Shown: positions 55,270 through 63,682 of the stretch, in pieces
How positions within the stretch are numbered: the first letter of the stretch is position 1
Layout of the letters: each line of letters starts with the position of its first letter
Origin: Chitinophaga pinensis
GTDB lineage: Bacteria > Bacteroidota > Bacteroidia > Chitinophagales > Chitinophagaceae
NCBI GenBank assembly: GCA_945876095.1
Contig: CAMCMP010000012.1
Span: forward strand, 36,950 to 100,949
DNA length: 64,000 nt
Reading direction: 5' to 3'
Translations under genes and position numbers: made by a program
Notes under the pieces: model-generated
What the model saw: only the letters and a program-made list of their open reading frames with translations
What the model was told of the DNA's origin: nothing
Database searches by the model: none

Positions 55270-56229
55270 ATGAAAATTGTAATACTGGATGGATTTACAT
55301 TAAATCCGGGAGATCTTAGCTGGGATGCGATGAAAGAAATGGGAGAGCTAGTAATTTATGACAGAACACCTGCTGATAAAGTAGCAGAACGTGCTGCAGG
55401 TGCTGAAGTTGTTTTTACAAATAAGACACCCATTAATGAGGATGCTTTAAACCAATTACCCGCACTCAAATTCATTGGCATTTTGGCTACAGGGTATAAT
55501 ATTGTGAATACGGAAGTGGCCAAAGTGAAGGGTATTATGGTTGCCAATGTGCCAGGTTATGGGACAACTTCTGTTGTTCAATTAACCTTTGCTTTATTGT
55601 TAGAATTGTGCCTTCACGTGCAGCGCCATAGTGATTCTGTAATGGATGGAAAGTGGTCAAGGTCTGCTGATTTTTGTTTCTGGGATTCCCCTTTGATAGA
55701 GCTTTCCGGAAAAACAATGGGTATCATTGGATTCGGAAATATTGGTCAACAGGTGGGAGATGTAGCTGCAGCATTTGGAATGAAAATTATAGGAAACAGT
55801 AGAACTAGGACCGACCAAGCGCACCGTGCAAATTTTAAATGGGCAGATATCCCTGAACTACTTGAACAATCTGATGTGGTAAGCATTCATTGTCCTTTAT
55901 TTCCTGAAACAAAGGGATTGATCAATAAGGAAAGTTTGAAACTGATGAAGGGTTCAGCCTTTCTAATAAATACCTCTAGAGGTCCAATTATTGTTGATGA
56001 AGATCTTGCAGATGCATTGAACAATGAGGTTATTGCAGGGGCAGGAATTGATGTTCTTTCGACAGAACCACCCCCGCCGGGCAACCCGTTGTTTACAGCA
56101 AAAAATTGCATTATCACTCCGCATATCGCATGGGCTACAAAGGAAGCAAGGGAGAGGCTTATGAATGTTACGGTAAGTAATCTTTCTGCATTTTTACAAG
56201 GGAATCCAATTAATGTTGTAAATAAATAA
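55270..56229 (+). CDS. D-2-hydroxyacid dehydrogenase (glyoxylate/hydroxypyruvate reductase type)
   Basis: 319 aa NAD(P)-dependent dehydrogenase. The nucleotide-binding GFGNIGQQVGD starts at residue 154. The catalytic Arg237 (NTSRGPIIVDE), Glu266 (STEPPPPGN) and His285 (TPHIAWAT) are all present. GYNIVNTEVAKVKGI is the substrate-loop region typical of glycerate/glyoxylate/hydroxypyruvate reductases. It probably interconverts glyoxylate and glycolate or hydroxypyruvate and glycerate; the exact substrate is open. Confidence 0.88.
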   Translation: MKIVILDGFTLNPGDLSWDAMKEMGELVIYDRTPADKVAERAAGAEVVFTNKTPINEDALNQLPALKFIGILATGYNIVNTEVAKVKGIMVANVPGYGTTSVVQLTFALLLELCLHVQRHSDSVMDGKWSRSADFCFWDSPLIELSGKTMGIIGFGNIGQQVGDVAAAFGMKIIGNSRTRTDQAHRANFKWADIPELLEQSDVVSIHCPLFPETKGLINKESLKLMKGSAFLINTSRGPIIVDEDLADALNNEVIAGAGIDVLSTEPPPPGNPLFTAKNCIITPHIAWATKEARERLMNVTVSNLSAFLQGNPINVVNK

Positions 56230-56358
56230 TTAGGAAGCTAGTACGAGAGGTTTTTAACCCTTGAGAAGGATGGTTTTTTGTTACAAAGATTGTATTTGAA
56301 TTCTTGTTTAGATTTTGGTAACAATAATTTTAGAGCATCAAAATAACACCTACGAAAT

Positions 56359-57432
56359 ATGCAGCTTAAAGGATTTAAAATTTTGGTTCTCTTATTTTTC
56401 ATTGTTACCATTTCTGGGGTACAAATAGTTTTTTCGCAAACTGTTTTTTTAAATAAAAAAGTAACACAAGGTTTAAAGAAAAGAAAAGCAGGAGACCCTT
56501 TGGCTAACTTGCCTGCTAATATTGAAATACTTACTTTATTTGGTGAACGTGCTGATATTTCACCTGACAATAAACAGGTAGCTTTTATGGCTAAAACTTT
56601 TGGAGATGCCATGATGGTTGATTTGAAATCAAAAAATATCACTTGCTTAACATGTAATATACCCGCTGCCTCATTTATAAGGGTCATGCACTTATCCACT
56701 GGGGATTATTTATTGATTGGTCCAGAGCATTTTGAAAATAGTACTATTAGTAAAAAGAATAATGACATTTGGTTCTTAAGTAAAGAGAATGGTTCTAAAC
56801 CGGTTAAGATTGGTCAAAGGGTTAGTGAAGGAATTGCAGTTTCGAAGAAAAGCTTGAAAATAGCTTTTACAGAAATAGGAGTAGGTCAAGGAAATATATT
56901 TTCAAAATTAGTGGTAGCAGATATCGATTTTTCTTCCGGAGTTCCCCAGCTTGTTGATAGAAAAACAGTTGTTGAAAGTATGGGAAATGATTGCACTTTA
57001 GAAGCTCAGGATTTTTATAACAATGACGCTAAGATGACCTTTTTTTGTCATATACCCAATGGTGCATTTGATGTAAAAGAGGTTGATCTTTCAACTAAGG
57101 AAATTATAAATCATACAAATGCGCCCAATTTCTTTAATGAGCCAGAAGGCATTTTTCCAGATGGAAAATATACTACCGTTGAGATGGACCGGCAATGCGA
57201 AAGGCTGGGCGGGCAAAGGGGGTCATCCAATATCGACATCTGGAAGCTAAAGTTGGATGGAACAGGAAAGAACCTAGTTCAGCTTACTCATTTTAATGAT
57301 TTCGAAGGAGGCAAAGCTGCTAATCCTGTTGTTGCAACAAACGGTAAATTTATGGCCTTCCAGACAGCGAGGTCAAGCGATCCTCCTGGAATGGGCCATG
57401 GCTTACTACTTTATTGGTTTGGCAAGAGATAA
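56359..57432 (+). CDS. Exported TolB-like beta-propeller protein
   Basis: 357 aa with a signal peptide (ILVLLFFIVTISGVQIVFSQ). WD40-like PD40 repeats are suggested by GERADISPDNKQVAFMAKTF, GIAVSKKSLKIAFTEIG, the PEGIFPDGKYTTVEMDRQCE block and NIDIWKLKLDGTGKNLVQLT. It is a periplasmic or secreted propeller and probably binds proteins or carbohydrate; no enzyme active site is recognised. Between the D-2-hydroxyacid dehydrogenase and the GarR-like gene. Confidence 0.75.
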   Translation: MQLKGFKILVLLFFIVTISGVQIVFSQTVFLNKKVTQGLKKRKAGDPLANLPANIEILTLFGERADISPDNKQVAFMAKTFGDAMMVDLKSKNITCLTCNIPAASFIRVMHLSTGDYLLIGPEHFENSTISKKNNDIWFLSKENGSKPVKIGQRVSEGIAVSKKSLKIAFTEIGVGQGNIFSKLVVADIDFSSGVPQLVDRKTVVESMGNDCTLEAQDFYNNDAKMTFFCHIPNGAFDVKEVDLSTKEIINHTNAPNFFNEPEGIFPDGKYTTVEMDRQCERLGGQRGSSNIDIWKLKLDGTGKNLVQLTHFNDFEGGKAANPVVATNGKFMAFQTARSSDPPGMGHGLLLYWFGKR

Positions 57433-58046
57433 GAATGGGTTAATGGTAATATTTATTTCGTCCGTTTAAAGTTAAAAATAGCTGTAGCGGGTGAAACTAG
57501 ATTACTTATTTAAAATATTATTAATTCCTAATAAGCTTTGCAGATTAATAATTTAATCGATAAGCCTGGTTTAAACAGATATATTTAATTTTTTAAAATA
57601 AATTGAATGCAGAAAGAAAATTATTAACAGATGCTTCTCCTTTGATTGAACTATCGCATTTGGCAAATCGCAATAGGGTATTTGAATGGCTGGCAATGAT
57701 TAATCATTCTTGGCAGATTGGGGGTACGTTGCTTGAGCCGGCGACGAACTTACAAACGAAAATTCGCTTCAAATAGGTTAAGCTAATAAAGAAATTAAGA
57801 TTAATGAGAGCGTCTACTGCCCTTGGTTTTAAACAGTAAGATGGCTGGTTGGAATGTGAAGTGCCCCGCTTGAATGATTTGAAATGTCGCTTTGATTGTA
57901 TGAGTAACCGTTGTAATAAAACAGGTAGTGTAACCCATTGGAAGTAAATTTGAAAAGGTAATATTAGCCGAGAAATATAAAATGATTAATAATGAATCTA
58001 CATTTTTATTGCGGCATTTAAATAATAATTAATAAAAACATCTATA
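57433..58046. other. Gene-free region with a possible gene remnant
   Basis: About 610 bases without an intact gene. A 57-codon open stretch at 57603-57775 encodes a protein-like sequence (ELSHLANRNRVFEWLAMINH, then SWQIGGTLLEPATNLQTK) with no ATG start. It may be a relic, but the family was not recognised. The rest shows nothing supportable. Confidence 0.4.
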
Positions 58047-58952
58047 ATGAAAGATAAAAAAATAGGTTGGATAGGTACAGGTTTAATGGGTAATCCCATG
58101 GTGAAACATCTGGTAAATGCTGGATATAAGGTAAATATTCATAACCGTACAAAGGAAAAAGCAGTTGATTTAATTGAAATGGGATGTAATTGGTTTGAAA
58201 CACCTGCTGAACTGGCCGCCGCATCCGAATTTATTTTTACCATCATCGGCTTTCCGAATGATGTAGAGGAATGTTACTTCGGGGAGCAAGGCATTTTTAA
58301 AGGGTTTAAAGCTGGAGCGGTATTGATTGATATGACTACAACGAAACCAAGTCTAGCTATAAAAATCGCTGAAGAAGCAGGGAAAGTAGGAGTTGAATTT
58401 ATTGACGCCCCGGTGTCTGGAGGTCAACTCGGTGCAATCAATGGTAACCTGTCTATTATGATTGGCGGAAAAAAAGAAGTGGTTGATAAAGTGCTTCCCC
58501 TATTTGAAGTGTTTGGAAAAAACATGGTTTATCAAGGGGTTGCAGGAGCTGGCCAGCATACAAAAATGTGTAACCAGATAACCATTGCCGGAACATTAAT
58601 TGGCGTATGCGAAGCGTTGATTTATGGGGTAAAGGCGGGATTGAATTTAAATACAATGTTGGAGTCTATCAGCAAAGGTGCTGCAAGTTGTTGGAGCCTG
58701 GATGTGCTGGCACCAAAGATTGTAAAGGGAGATTATTCTCCTGGATTTTCAGTAGATAATTTTGTAAAGGATCTTACTATCGGCCTTGAAGAAGCGGAGG
58801 CAATGCAATTGTCTTTGCCCGGTCTTGCATTGGTTAAGCAACTATATATTAGCATACAGGCAATGGGCAAAGGAGCATCAGGCAACCAAGCACTTTATCT
58901 GGCATTGGAGAAGTTGGCAAACATGGGGCCGCAAAGCGATTTGAACAATTGA
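58047..58952 (+). CDS. Tartronate-semialdehyde/3-hydroxyisobutyrate dehydrogenase-family reductase
   Basis: 301 aa beta-hydroxyacid dehydrogenase. The N-terminal Rossmann motif is IGWIGTGLMGNPMVKHLVNA, with HNRTKEK suggesting NADP preference (Arg after Asn). The substrate loop is DAPVSGGQLGAINGNL (120-135), and the catalytic Lys173 lies in GAGQHTKMCNQ. Members reduce tartronate semialdehyde to glycerate (GarR/GlxR), or oxidise 3-hydroxyisobutyrate. The neighbours favour the tartronate semialdehyde role (inference). Confidence 0.85.
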   Translation: MKDKKIGWIGTGLMGNPMVKHLVNAGYKVNIHNRTKEKAVDLIEMGCNWFETPAELAAASEFIFTIIGFPNDVEECYFGEQGIFKGFKAGAVLIDMTTTKPSLAIKIAEEAGKVGVEFIDAPVSGGQLGAINGNLSIMIGGKKEVVDKVLPLFEVFGKNMVYQGVAGAGQHTKMCNQITIAGTLIGVCEALIYGVKAGLNLNTMLESISKGAASCWSLDVLAPKIVKGDYSPGFSVDNFVKDLTIGLEEAEAMQLSLPGLALVKQLYISIQAMGKGASGNQALYLALEKLANMGPQSDLNN

Positions 58953-58959
58953 ATTAAAT

Positions 58960-58969
58960 GACTCGTCCT
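58960..58969 (+). repeat. GACTCGTCCT motif, copy 1
   Basis: This 10-mer is followed by ATTTTAAGTTTGACA. It is one of three related copies in the IS-containing 1.5 kb and may be the end of a lost insertion sequence. Confidence 0.35.
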
Positions 58970-59179
58970 ATTTTAAGTTTGACATATTGATATTTGAAGG
59001 GTAATGATGAATGGCGAATAGAGATTGATAAATGCAGCCTGTTCAAATTTTGCCCATTCACGATTAATTAAATAATAGCTAAACAGCAAACATTTTACAA
59101 TTCATATCATCATGCATATTCTTATTTCACCTAAAGCATTTATTAGGGGGTCAATTTACGTGGATTTTCCAATCTACCT

Positions 59180-59190
59180 GACTCGTCCTG
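59180..59190 (+). repeat. GACTCGTCCTG motif, copy 2
   Basis: Followed by AAAAAACCTTACA, so similar to copy 1 past the shared core. It lies between the GarR-like gene and the transposase. Confidence 0.35.
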
Positions 59191-59398
59191 AAAAAACCTT
59201 ACATTTTAAAAAATTAATCCTGGTATTACTTTACAGTGGTATTTCTTAATCCTGGATTTTGTTTACAACTAAAGTTAGTCATTTTAAATTAATGTCATTT
59301 ACGATAAAGTAAATAGCTTTATATTATTGGAAGAAACATAACCAAGCTCTGCTGAGGAGCAACTTGCTAGGGATATTCCAAACAGATGAACACAAACT

Positions 59399-59426
59399 AA
59401 TCCGGCAATTAATATATTGCCGGATT
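59399..59426 (+). terminator. Strong hairpin next to the transposase gene
   Basis: Arms AATCCGGCAAT and ATTGCCGGATT, 11 perfect base pairs with a 6-base loop, are followed by a T-rich stretch on the plus strand. No plus-strand gene ends close by, so it may serve the transposase (minus strand), or be left from a lost gene. Confidence 0.6.
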
Positions 59427-59452
59427 TTATTTATGTGTGCTTCTGCAATGCC

Positions 59453-60319
59453 TTAAAAAACCTCTTTTTTTCTCTTTGGATATACTTTCCAGCTTTTAGT
59501 AAATTCACCTTCTTTTTCATGAGCTATTTCTGGCGTGAGATATCCTAAACTTAAGTGTGGTCTTTTACAATTATATATTTCAATATTCGAAGCAAGTACT
59601 TTAAAAGCTTCTTTGTGATTTTGGTATACTCTTTTTGGATAAAACTCATTTTTAAGTATCCCATTCATTCTTTCAGCTAATGCATTTTCATATGGGCTTC
59701 CGCTTTGAGTCATACTAATATCAATTTTATTATACTTTAGTATTTCTACATATGCTGTTGAACAATATTGGATTCCTCTGTCTGAATGATGTACAAGTTT
59801 GCAATCTTTCCTTCTACTGTCCATTGCCATCTTTAAGGCATTCACACAACCCATTGCTTCAAGTGTAGGGTATAAGCAATAGCCAACAATCTTTCTTGAA
59901 AAAGCATCCGTTATTAGGCTTAAATAACTAAAGCCTTGCATTGTTCTTATGTATGTGATATCGCATACCCAGAGCTGTTCTGACGCGTTTAAAGTGAGAC
60001 CAATAGTTAAGTTTGGGTACTTTTTCAACCAGTGATGAGAGTCTGTAGTTTTTACCATTCTACGCCTTCTGCGAACTAATAATCCATGGTATCGTAGTAA
60101 TTCAAATAACTGATCTCTACCCATTTTAATACCATGTTCTTTTAATGGGGTTGATAATTGTTGTATTAACTTCCTAGTGCCAATCATAGGCATAATCTGC
60201 CTTGTCTCTCGTACCAAACAAAGTACTATCATTTGTGCAATTGTAATATTTTGCTCTTGCTTTTTTGCATCATAATATGCTTGTCTTGACACACCAAACA
60301 GTGCGCAAATATTCTCCAA
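59453..60319 (-). mobile_element. IS3-family transposase, OrfB part
   Basis: 288 aa. An HTH_21-type region (RKLIQQLSTPLKEHGIKMGR; LRYHGLLVRRRRRMV) precedes an rve integrase core with the catalytic triad Asp120 (WVCDITYI), Asp180 (HHSDRGIQY) and Glu216 (ENALAERMNG). The reading frame is intact. The partner OrfA is reduced to its last codons, and no terminal inverted repeats were found, so the element is probably immobile on its own. Confidence 0.88.
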
Positions 60320-60342
60320 TGTAGCTTTTGGATTTTTTTGCC

Positions 60343-60438
60343 TTACTCTTTTGACTGTTTGGTACCAGACTTTTTTCTGATCTTAATTTTTAGGTCATCT
60401 TCAGCAACCTGCCTAGTCCTGAAATATGTAGACGTATA
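60343..60438 (-). pseudogene. Truncated IS3 OrfA remnant
   Basis: About 29 codons in a frame different from OrfB end in AEDDLKIKIRKKSGTKQSKE. This looks like an OrfA tail, and the frame difference fits programmed frameshifting in IS3 elements. The N-terminal HTH part is missing: a stop lies just upstream. The call rests on position and character, not on a sure family match. Confidence 0.4.
60411..60424 (+). repeat. GCCTAGTCCTGAAA motif, copy 3
   Basis: A related, less perfect copy of the GACTCGTCCTG motif found at 58960 and 59180, in the same direction. It falls inside the OrfA remnant. Confidence 0.3.
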
Positions 60439-60465
60439 TTAGATCACCTAAAGAGATTATTAATT

Positions 60466-60620
60466 ATGAAGACTAAAGTAAAAATAGAAAAGACCTTTGA
60501 TACTGTATAGGTTTTAAGGGCTATTAAAGAAAAAATTGCTAATGAACCCGAAAAGATGAACTACGATCAGCTCAAGCCTTTTTAAAAAAAAATCAAATAA
60601 CGCAGGTTACAAAGTCATAG
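60466..60620 (+). pseudogene. Broken small gene, antitoxin-like
   Basis: An ATG at 60466 opens MKTKVKIEKTFDTV, interrupted by TAG at 60508. It continues VLRAIKEKIANEPEKMNYDQ and, after a frameshift near 60580, FLKKNQITQVTKS and a stop. The character (KTFDTV...REIKE...) resembles short antitoxin-like proteins of Bacteroidota. It has at least one stop and one frameshift and cannot be functional. Confidence 0.45.
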
Positions 60621-60711
60621 ATTTATTTGGTATGATTATAAGTAATAACATAAAGCGATTTCATGATAGAAATCACTGGCGGCCAAACTCTCTAACTATC
60701 CATTTTATATA

Positions 60712-60731
60712 TTTGTATCCTATTTGTACCT
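60712..60731 (+). repeat. Right candidate attachment repeat
   Basis: TTTGTATCCTATTTGTACCT matches 29081-29100 at 18 of 20 positions in the same direction. It lies between the IS3 remnant and the PepSY genes and marks the proposed right border of the island. Confidence 0.45.
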
Positions 60732-60796
60732 CGTTTTATGTAACCAAACCCAGTAGTGGCGTGGATTTTATGTATCGGGAAATAAAAGTGCTAATC

Positions 60797-61429
60797 CTAA
60801 AGTCTTAATAAAATAACAAAGTAAATAGCAATAGTAAATCCTGCTATCAGCGTAAGGTATCCCCAGGAATAATCCTTTCGGATTTTATACCACATAATCC
60901 AACTGCTAAAAGATAAAAAAATAAGTCCTATTGCAATTGCATCCATAGAAAATCGCCATACGCGTGTAAGTAGCCAATTAGGTTGTATGCTAGGATTATT
61001 TCTATTGGCACCATTGAAGGTATGGAGGGTTCTTATTTTTCCCCAAATGTTGTACGAGAGTTTGTTTTGAATGCAAATTGACTTTTTAAAATCAGCATGA
61101 ATATTGTTAACATGGCCTGGATATGAAATGCTAAAATCAATACTATCAGCAGTCAATTTTACATTATTCACCTCGCCTGAAATTTTTAATTGAAAAAGCA
61201 TATTTTTTATAATTTGCATACTATCTAAACCCGGTGGAATATTGATTGGCGTTACACTTTTATTTAGGTTTCTCTCTTCCCAAAAACTGGCAAACTTCCA
61301 GTCGTTATGGTTTAACAACAGTCCTGATATAGAAAATAACCATATAAAAAATACCAAAAATAATCCAATATGGATATGAAGGCGGCGATTAGTATAAGTA
61401 ATATTTTTAATTAACATTTTGAATTTCAT
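60797..61429 (-). CDS. PepSY-type membrane protein, second of a tandem pair
   Basis: 210 aa from the ATG at 61429, which overlaps the stop of the upstream gene as ATGA. An N-terminal helix (LHIHIGLFLVFFIWLFSISG) is followed by LLLNHNDW, a periplasmic PepSY-like domain (about 60-140) and two C-terminal helices (FSMDAIAIGLIFLSFSSWIM; YLTLIAGFTIAIYFVILL). PepSY-TM proteins are often linked to iron or siderophore reduction; no receptor gene is close by. It is a paralogue of the upstream gene. Confidence 0.75.
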   Translation of the reverse strand: MKFKMLIKNITYTNRRLHIHIGLFLVFFIWLFSISGLLLNHNDWKFASFWEERNLNKSVTPINIPPGLDSMQIIKNMLFQLKISGEVNNVKLTADSIDFSISYPGHVNNIHADFKKSICIQNKLSYNIWGKIRTLHTFNGANRNNPSIQPNWLLTRVWRFSMDAIAIGLIFLSFSSWIMWYKIRKDYSWGYLTLIAGFTIAIYFVILLRL

Positions 61430-62034
61430 CTCAGTAATAATAATAAAAGTCCTGTAAAACTGATGGCTCCAAATATAATGGCCACCCATCCTAATTTCCT
61501 TTCTGCTTTTAGGAAATACCATAAAAAAATACCGCTTGCAGAAAGGAATAATAGTATGTAAACCACTAAGTCTGCTACAATTTTCCAGTTCTGCATGAAT
61601 AAAGAGTTACCTCGGAGTTTTACATTGTGAGGGCCTGGCATCTTATGAAGAAAATTGGTTGCTCTTAAGGAACCTTCCTCCTTTCTAGTTATTAATACTT
61701 CTTTCGTTTGTTTATTTATTTTAATTTTTGTAGTTAACCCTGGCAATATTACTGGAAAAGAAATTTGATTGTCATTTTGAGAAACATAATCTATCTCCCC
61801 TTTTATTCCAAGTTTTTTAATAATCCCTTTAGCAGTTTGTAAATCAGTAGTATCATAAGGAATTTTATCAATTCTTGTTTTGATATCGGGTAAATTTTTA
61901 ATCGGATTAGTTTTATTAATGAAGTCTGTATGATTTAATACAAGCGCACTTATACTAAAAATAAGCACGAATGGGCTGATGAATAATCCAAAATACAAGT
62001 GAATGTTGCGAACTGATGGGTAGTATTTCTTCAT
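61426..62034 (-). CDS. PepSY-type membrane protein, first of a tandem pair
   Basis: 202 aa. An N-terminal helix (IHLYFGLFISPFVLIFSISA) is followed by LVLNHTDF, a PepSY-like domain (around TKIKINKQTKEVLITRKEEG), LRATNFLHKMPGPHNVKLRG and two C-terminal helices (IVADLVVYILLFLSASGIFL; VAIIFGAISFTGLLLLLL). Its layout matches its downstream partner, and the two probably form a hetero-oligomer. A typical PepSY-TM protein is about twice as long, in one chain. Confidence 0.75.
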   Translation of the reverse strand: MKKYYPSVRNIHLYFGLFISPFVLIFSISALVLNHTDFINKTNPIKNLPDIKTRIDKIPYDTTDLQTAKGIIKKLGIKGEIDYVSQNDNQISFPVILPGLTTKIKINKQTKEVLITRKEEGSLRATNFLHKMPGPHNVKLRGNSLFMQNWKIVADLVVYILLFLSASGIFLWYFLKAERKLGWVAIIFGAISFTGLLLLLLR

Positions 62035-62281
62035 TTAATAAATTATGCTCGTATTTTTTTTAATTAATTTGCCTATTCATTCTATTGTAATGTAGCCTTT
62101 AAAGTAATAAATACAAATAATATTTTTTTAATAATTTAAATATAAATCTATACCCTAAATGTTTTATTTATGGTCTTTGAAATCAATAAGAGCCTAGTAA
62201 ATAAATTTGGTTATTGAAATTCTATTACATTATTTTTACTAAAGAGAGTTATTGTCTTTACACATGAACTTAGTAAATATC

Positions 62282-63682
62282 ATGATACAAAAAGTAGTAT
62301 TTAATTCGGATGATGCAGTTGCTGATATAAAGGATGGAGCAACTTTGATGTTAAGCGGTTTCGGTTTATGCGGAATTCCTGAAAATTCAATTGCTTCATT
62401 AGTTAAGATGGGGGTAAAAAATTTGACTTGTATTTCTAATAATGCAGGAGTGGATGATTTCGGAATAGGATTGATGTTAAATAAAGGGCAAGTAAAAAAA
62501 ATGATTTCTTCTTATGTAGGAGAAAATCAAGAATTTGAAAGACAACTATTGTCAGGCGAACTAGAGGTTGAATTAATTCCTCAGGGAACATTGGCTGAAC
62601 GAATTCGGGCTGGTGGTGCAGGTATACCAGCTTTTTATACACCAGCAGGCGTAGGCACTGAGGTTGCGATTGGAAAGGAAGTTAAAGTTTTTGATGGAAA
62701 AATGTACTTGTTAGAATCTTGGTTACAAGCAGACTTTTCCATTATTAAAGCTTGGAAAGGAGATACAGCCGGTAATTTAATATTCAGAGGAACTGCAAGA
62801 AATTTTGCACCAATGATGGCCGCAGCAGGTAAGATTTCAATTGCTGAGGTAGAAATTTTGGTACCAGTAGGGGAATTAGACCCAAATGGAATTCATGTTC
62901 CAGGAATCTATGTGAATCGAATATTTCAGGGGAGTCATTATCAAAAAAGAATTGAGCAAAGAACTATTTCAAACCCGCTCATTAATACAGTTTCTGATAA
63001 TTCCAATATTTCAAAAAATTGTGTAGGTCTCGATAAAAACCAAATTGCGCAGCGAATTGCGAAAGAACTCAGAGATGGTTATTATGTAAATTTAGGAATC
63101 GGAATTCCTACCTTAGTTGCAAATTATATACCCGAAAATATACAGGTTGTTCTGCAATCCGAAAATGGTTTATTAGGAATCGGGCCCTATCCTTTTGAGG
63201 AGGAAGTGGATGCTGATTTTATAAATGCAGGCAAACAGACAATTAGTTTACAACCTGGATCTTCACTATTTGATTCTGCAGAAAGTTTTGCCATGATACG
63301 AGGAAAGCACATTGATCTAACTATTCTGGGAGCAATGGAAGTATCTGAAAATGGCGATATTGCTAATTGGAAAATACCAGGAAAAAGGGTCAAAGGGATG
63401 GGAGGGGCGATGGATTTAGTAGCATCTGCAAAAAATATAATAGTTGCTATGCAGCATGTAAGTAAGGATGGCAAGTCAAAGCTTTTAAAAAAGTGCACTT
63501 TACCGATAACAGGTATGAGTTGCGTAAAAAAAATAGTTACTGAATTAGCAGTGTTGGAAATTTTACCAGAAGGCGGGTTTAAATTAGTTGAAAGGGCACC
63601 TGGTATAAGTATTGACGATATTATCAAGGCAACAGAAGGAAAGTTGATAATTGAAGGTGAAATTCCAGAAATGCGTTTTTAA
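62282..63682 (+). CDS. Fused 3-oxoacid CoA-transferase (A and B subunits in one chain)
   Basis: 466 aa from the ATG at 62282 (an ATG six codons earlier is possible). The A half (1-230) shows MLSGFGLCGIPENSIASLV, YVGENQEFERQLLSGELEVE and PAFYTPAGVGTE. The B half (250-466) shows YYVNLGIGIPTLVANYI and the catalytic Glu294 in SENGLLGIGPYP, then GKRVKGMGGAMDLV. This is the layout of mitochondrial SCOT. It moves CoA between succinyl-CoA and acetoacetate (or a similar acid). Subunits are joined by a short linker. Confidence 0.92.
   Translation: MIQKVVFNSDDAVADIKDGATLMLSGFGLCGIPENSIASLVKMGVKNLTCISNNAGVDDFGIGLMLNKGQVKKMISSYVGENQEFERQLLSGELEVELIPQGTLAERIRAGGAGIPAFYTPAGVGTEVAIGKEVKVFDGKMYLLESWLQADFSIIKAWKGDTAGNLIFRGTARNFAPMMAAAGKISIAEVEILVPVGELDPNGIHVPGIYVNRIFQGSHYQKRIEQRTISNPLINTVSDNSNISKNCVGLDKNQIAQRIAKELRDGYYVNLGIGIPTLVANYIPENIQVVLQSENGLLGIGPYPFEEEVDADFINAGKQTISLQPGSSLFDSAESFAMIRGKHIDLTILGAMEVSENGDIANWKIPGKRVKGMGGAMDLVASAKNIIVAMQHVSKDGKSKLLKKCTLPITGMSCVKKIVTELAVLEILPEGGFKLVERAPGISIDDIIKATEGKLIIEGEIPEMRF

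Larger units (their letters stand above)
58953..59398. other. Gene-free region with IS-end-like motifs
   Basis: About 450 bases without a recognisable gene. GACTCGTCCT occurs at 58960 and 59180 in the same direction, and a related copy lies beside the transposase relic at 60411. TTAATCCTGG is present twice, 34 bases apart (59214, 59248). The region looks like insertion-sequence debris. Confidence 0.45.
29081..60731. mobile_element. Probable genomic island (about 31.6 kb) downstream of mnmE
   Basis: Limits are inferred from an 18-of-20 direct repeat at the two ends. At the left end lie an excisionase-like gene and a tyrosine integrase pointing inward. Inside are a truncated ECF sigma gene, an mnmE fragment, an IS3 remnant and a broken small gene, and accessory metabolic cargo. 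Outside both ends the genes look like core chromosome. No relaxase, coupling protein or conjugation genes are present, so it is not a complete conjugative element. The exact boundaries are uncertain. Confidence 0.5.

Noticed and set aside
59100..60450. Terminal inverted repeats of the IS3 element.
   Set aside because: I looked for inverted ends flanking the transposase and found only same-direction GACTCGTCCT-like copies, so the IS limits cannot be set.
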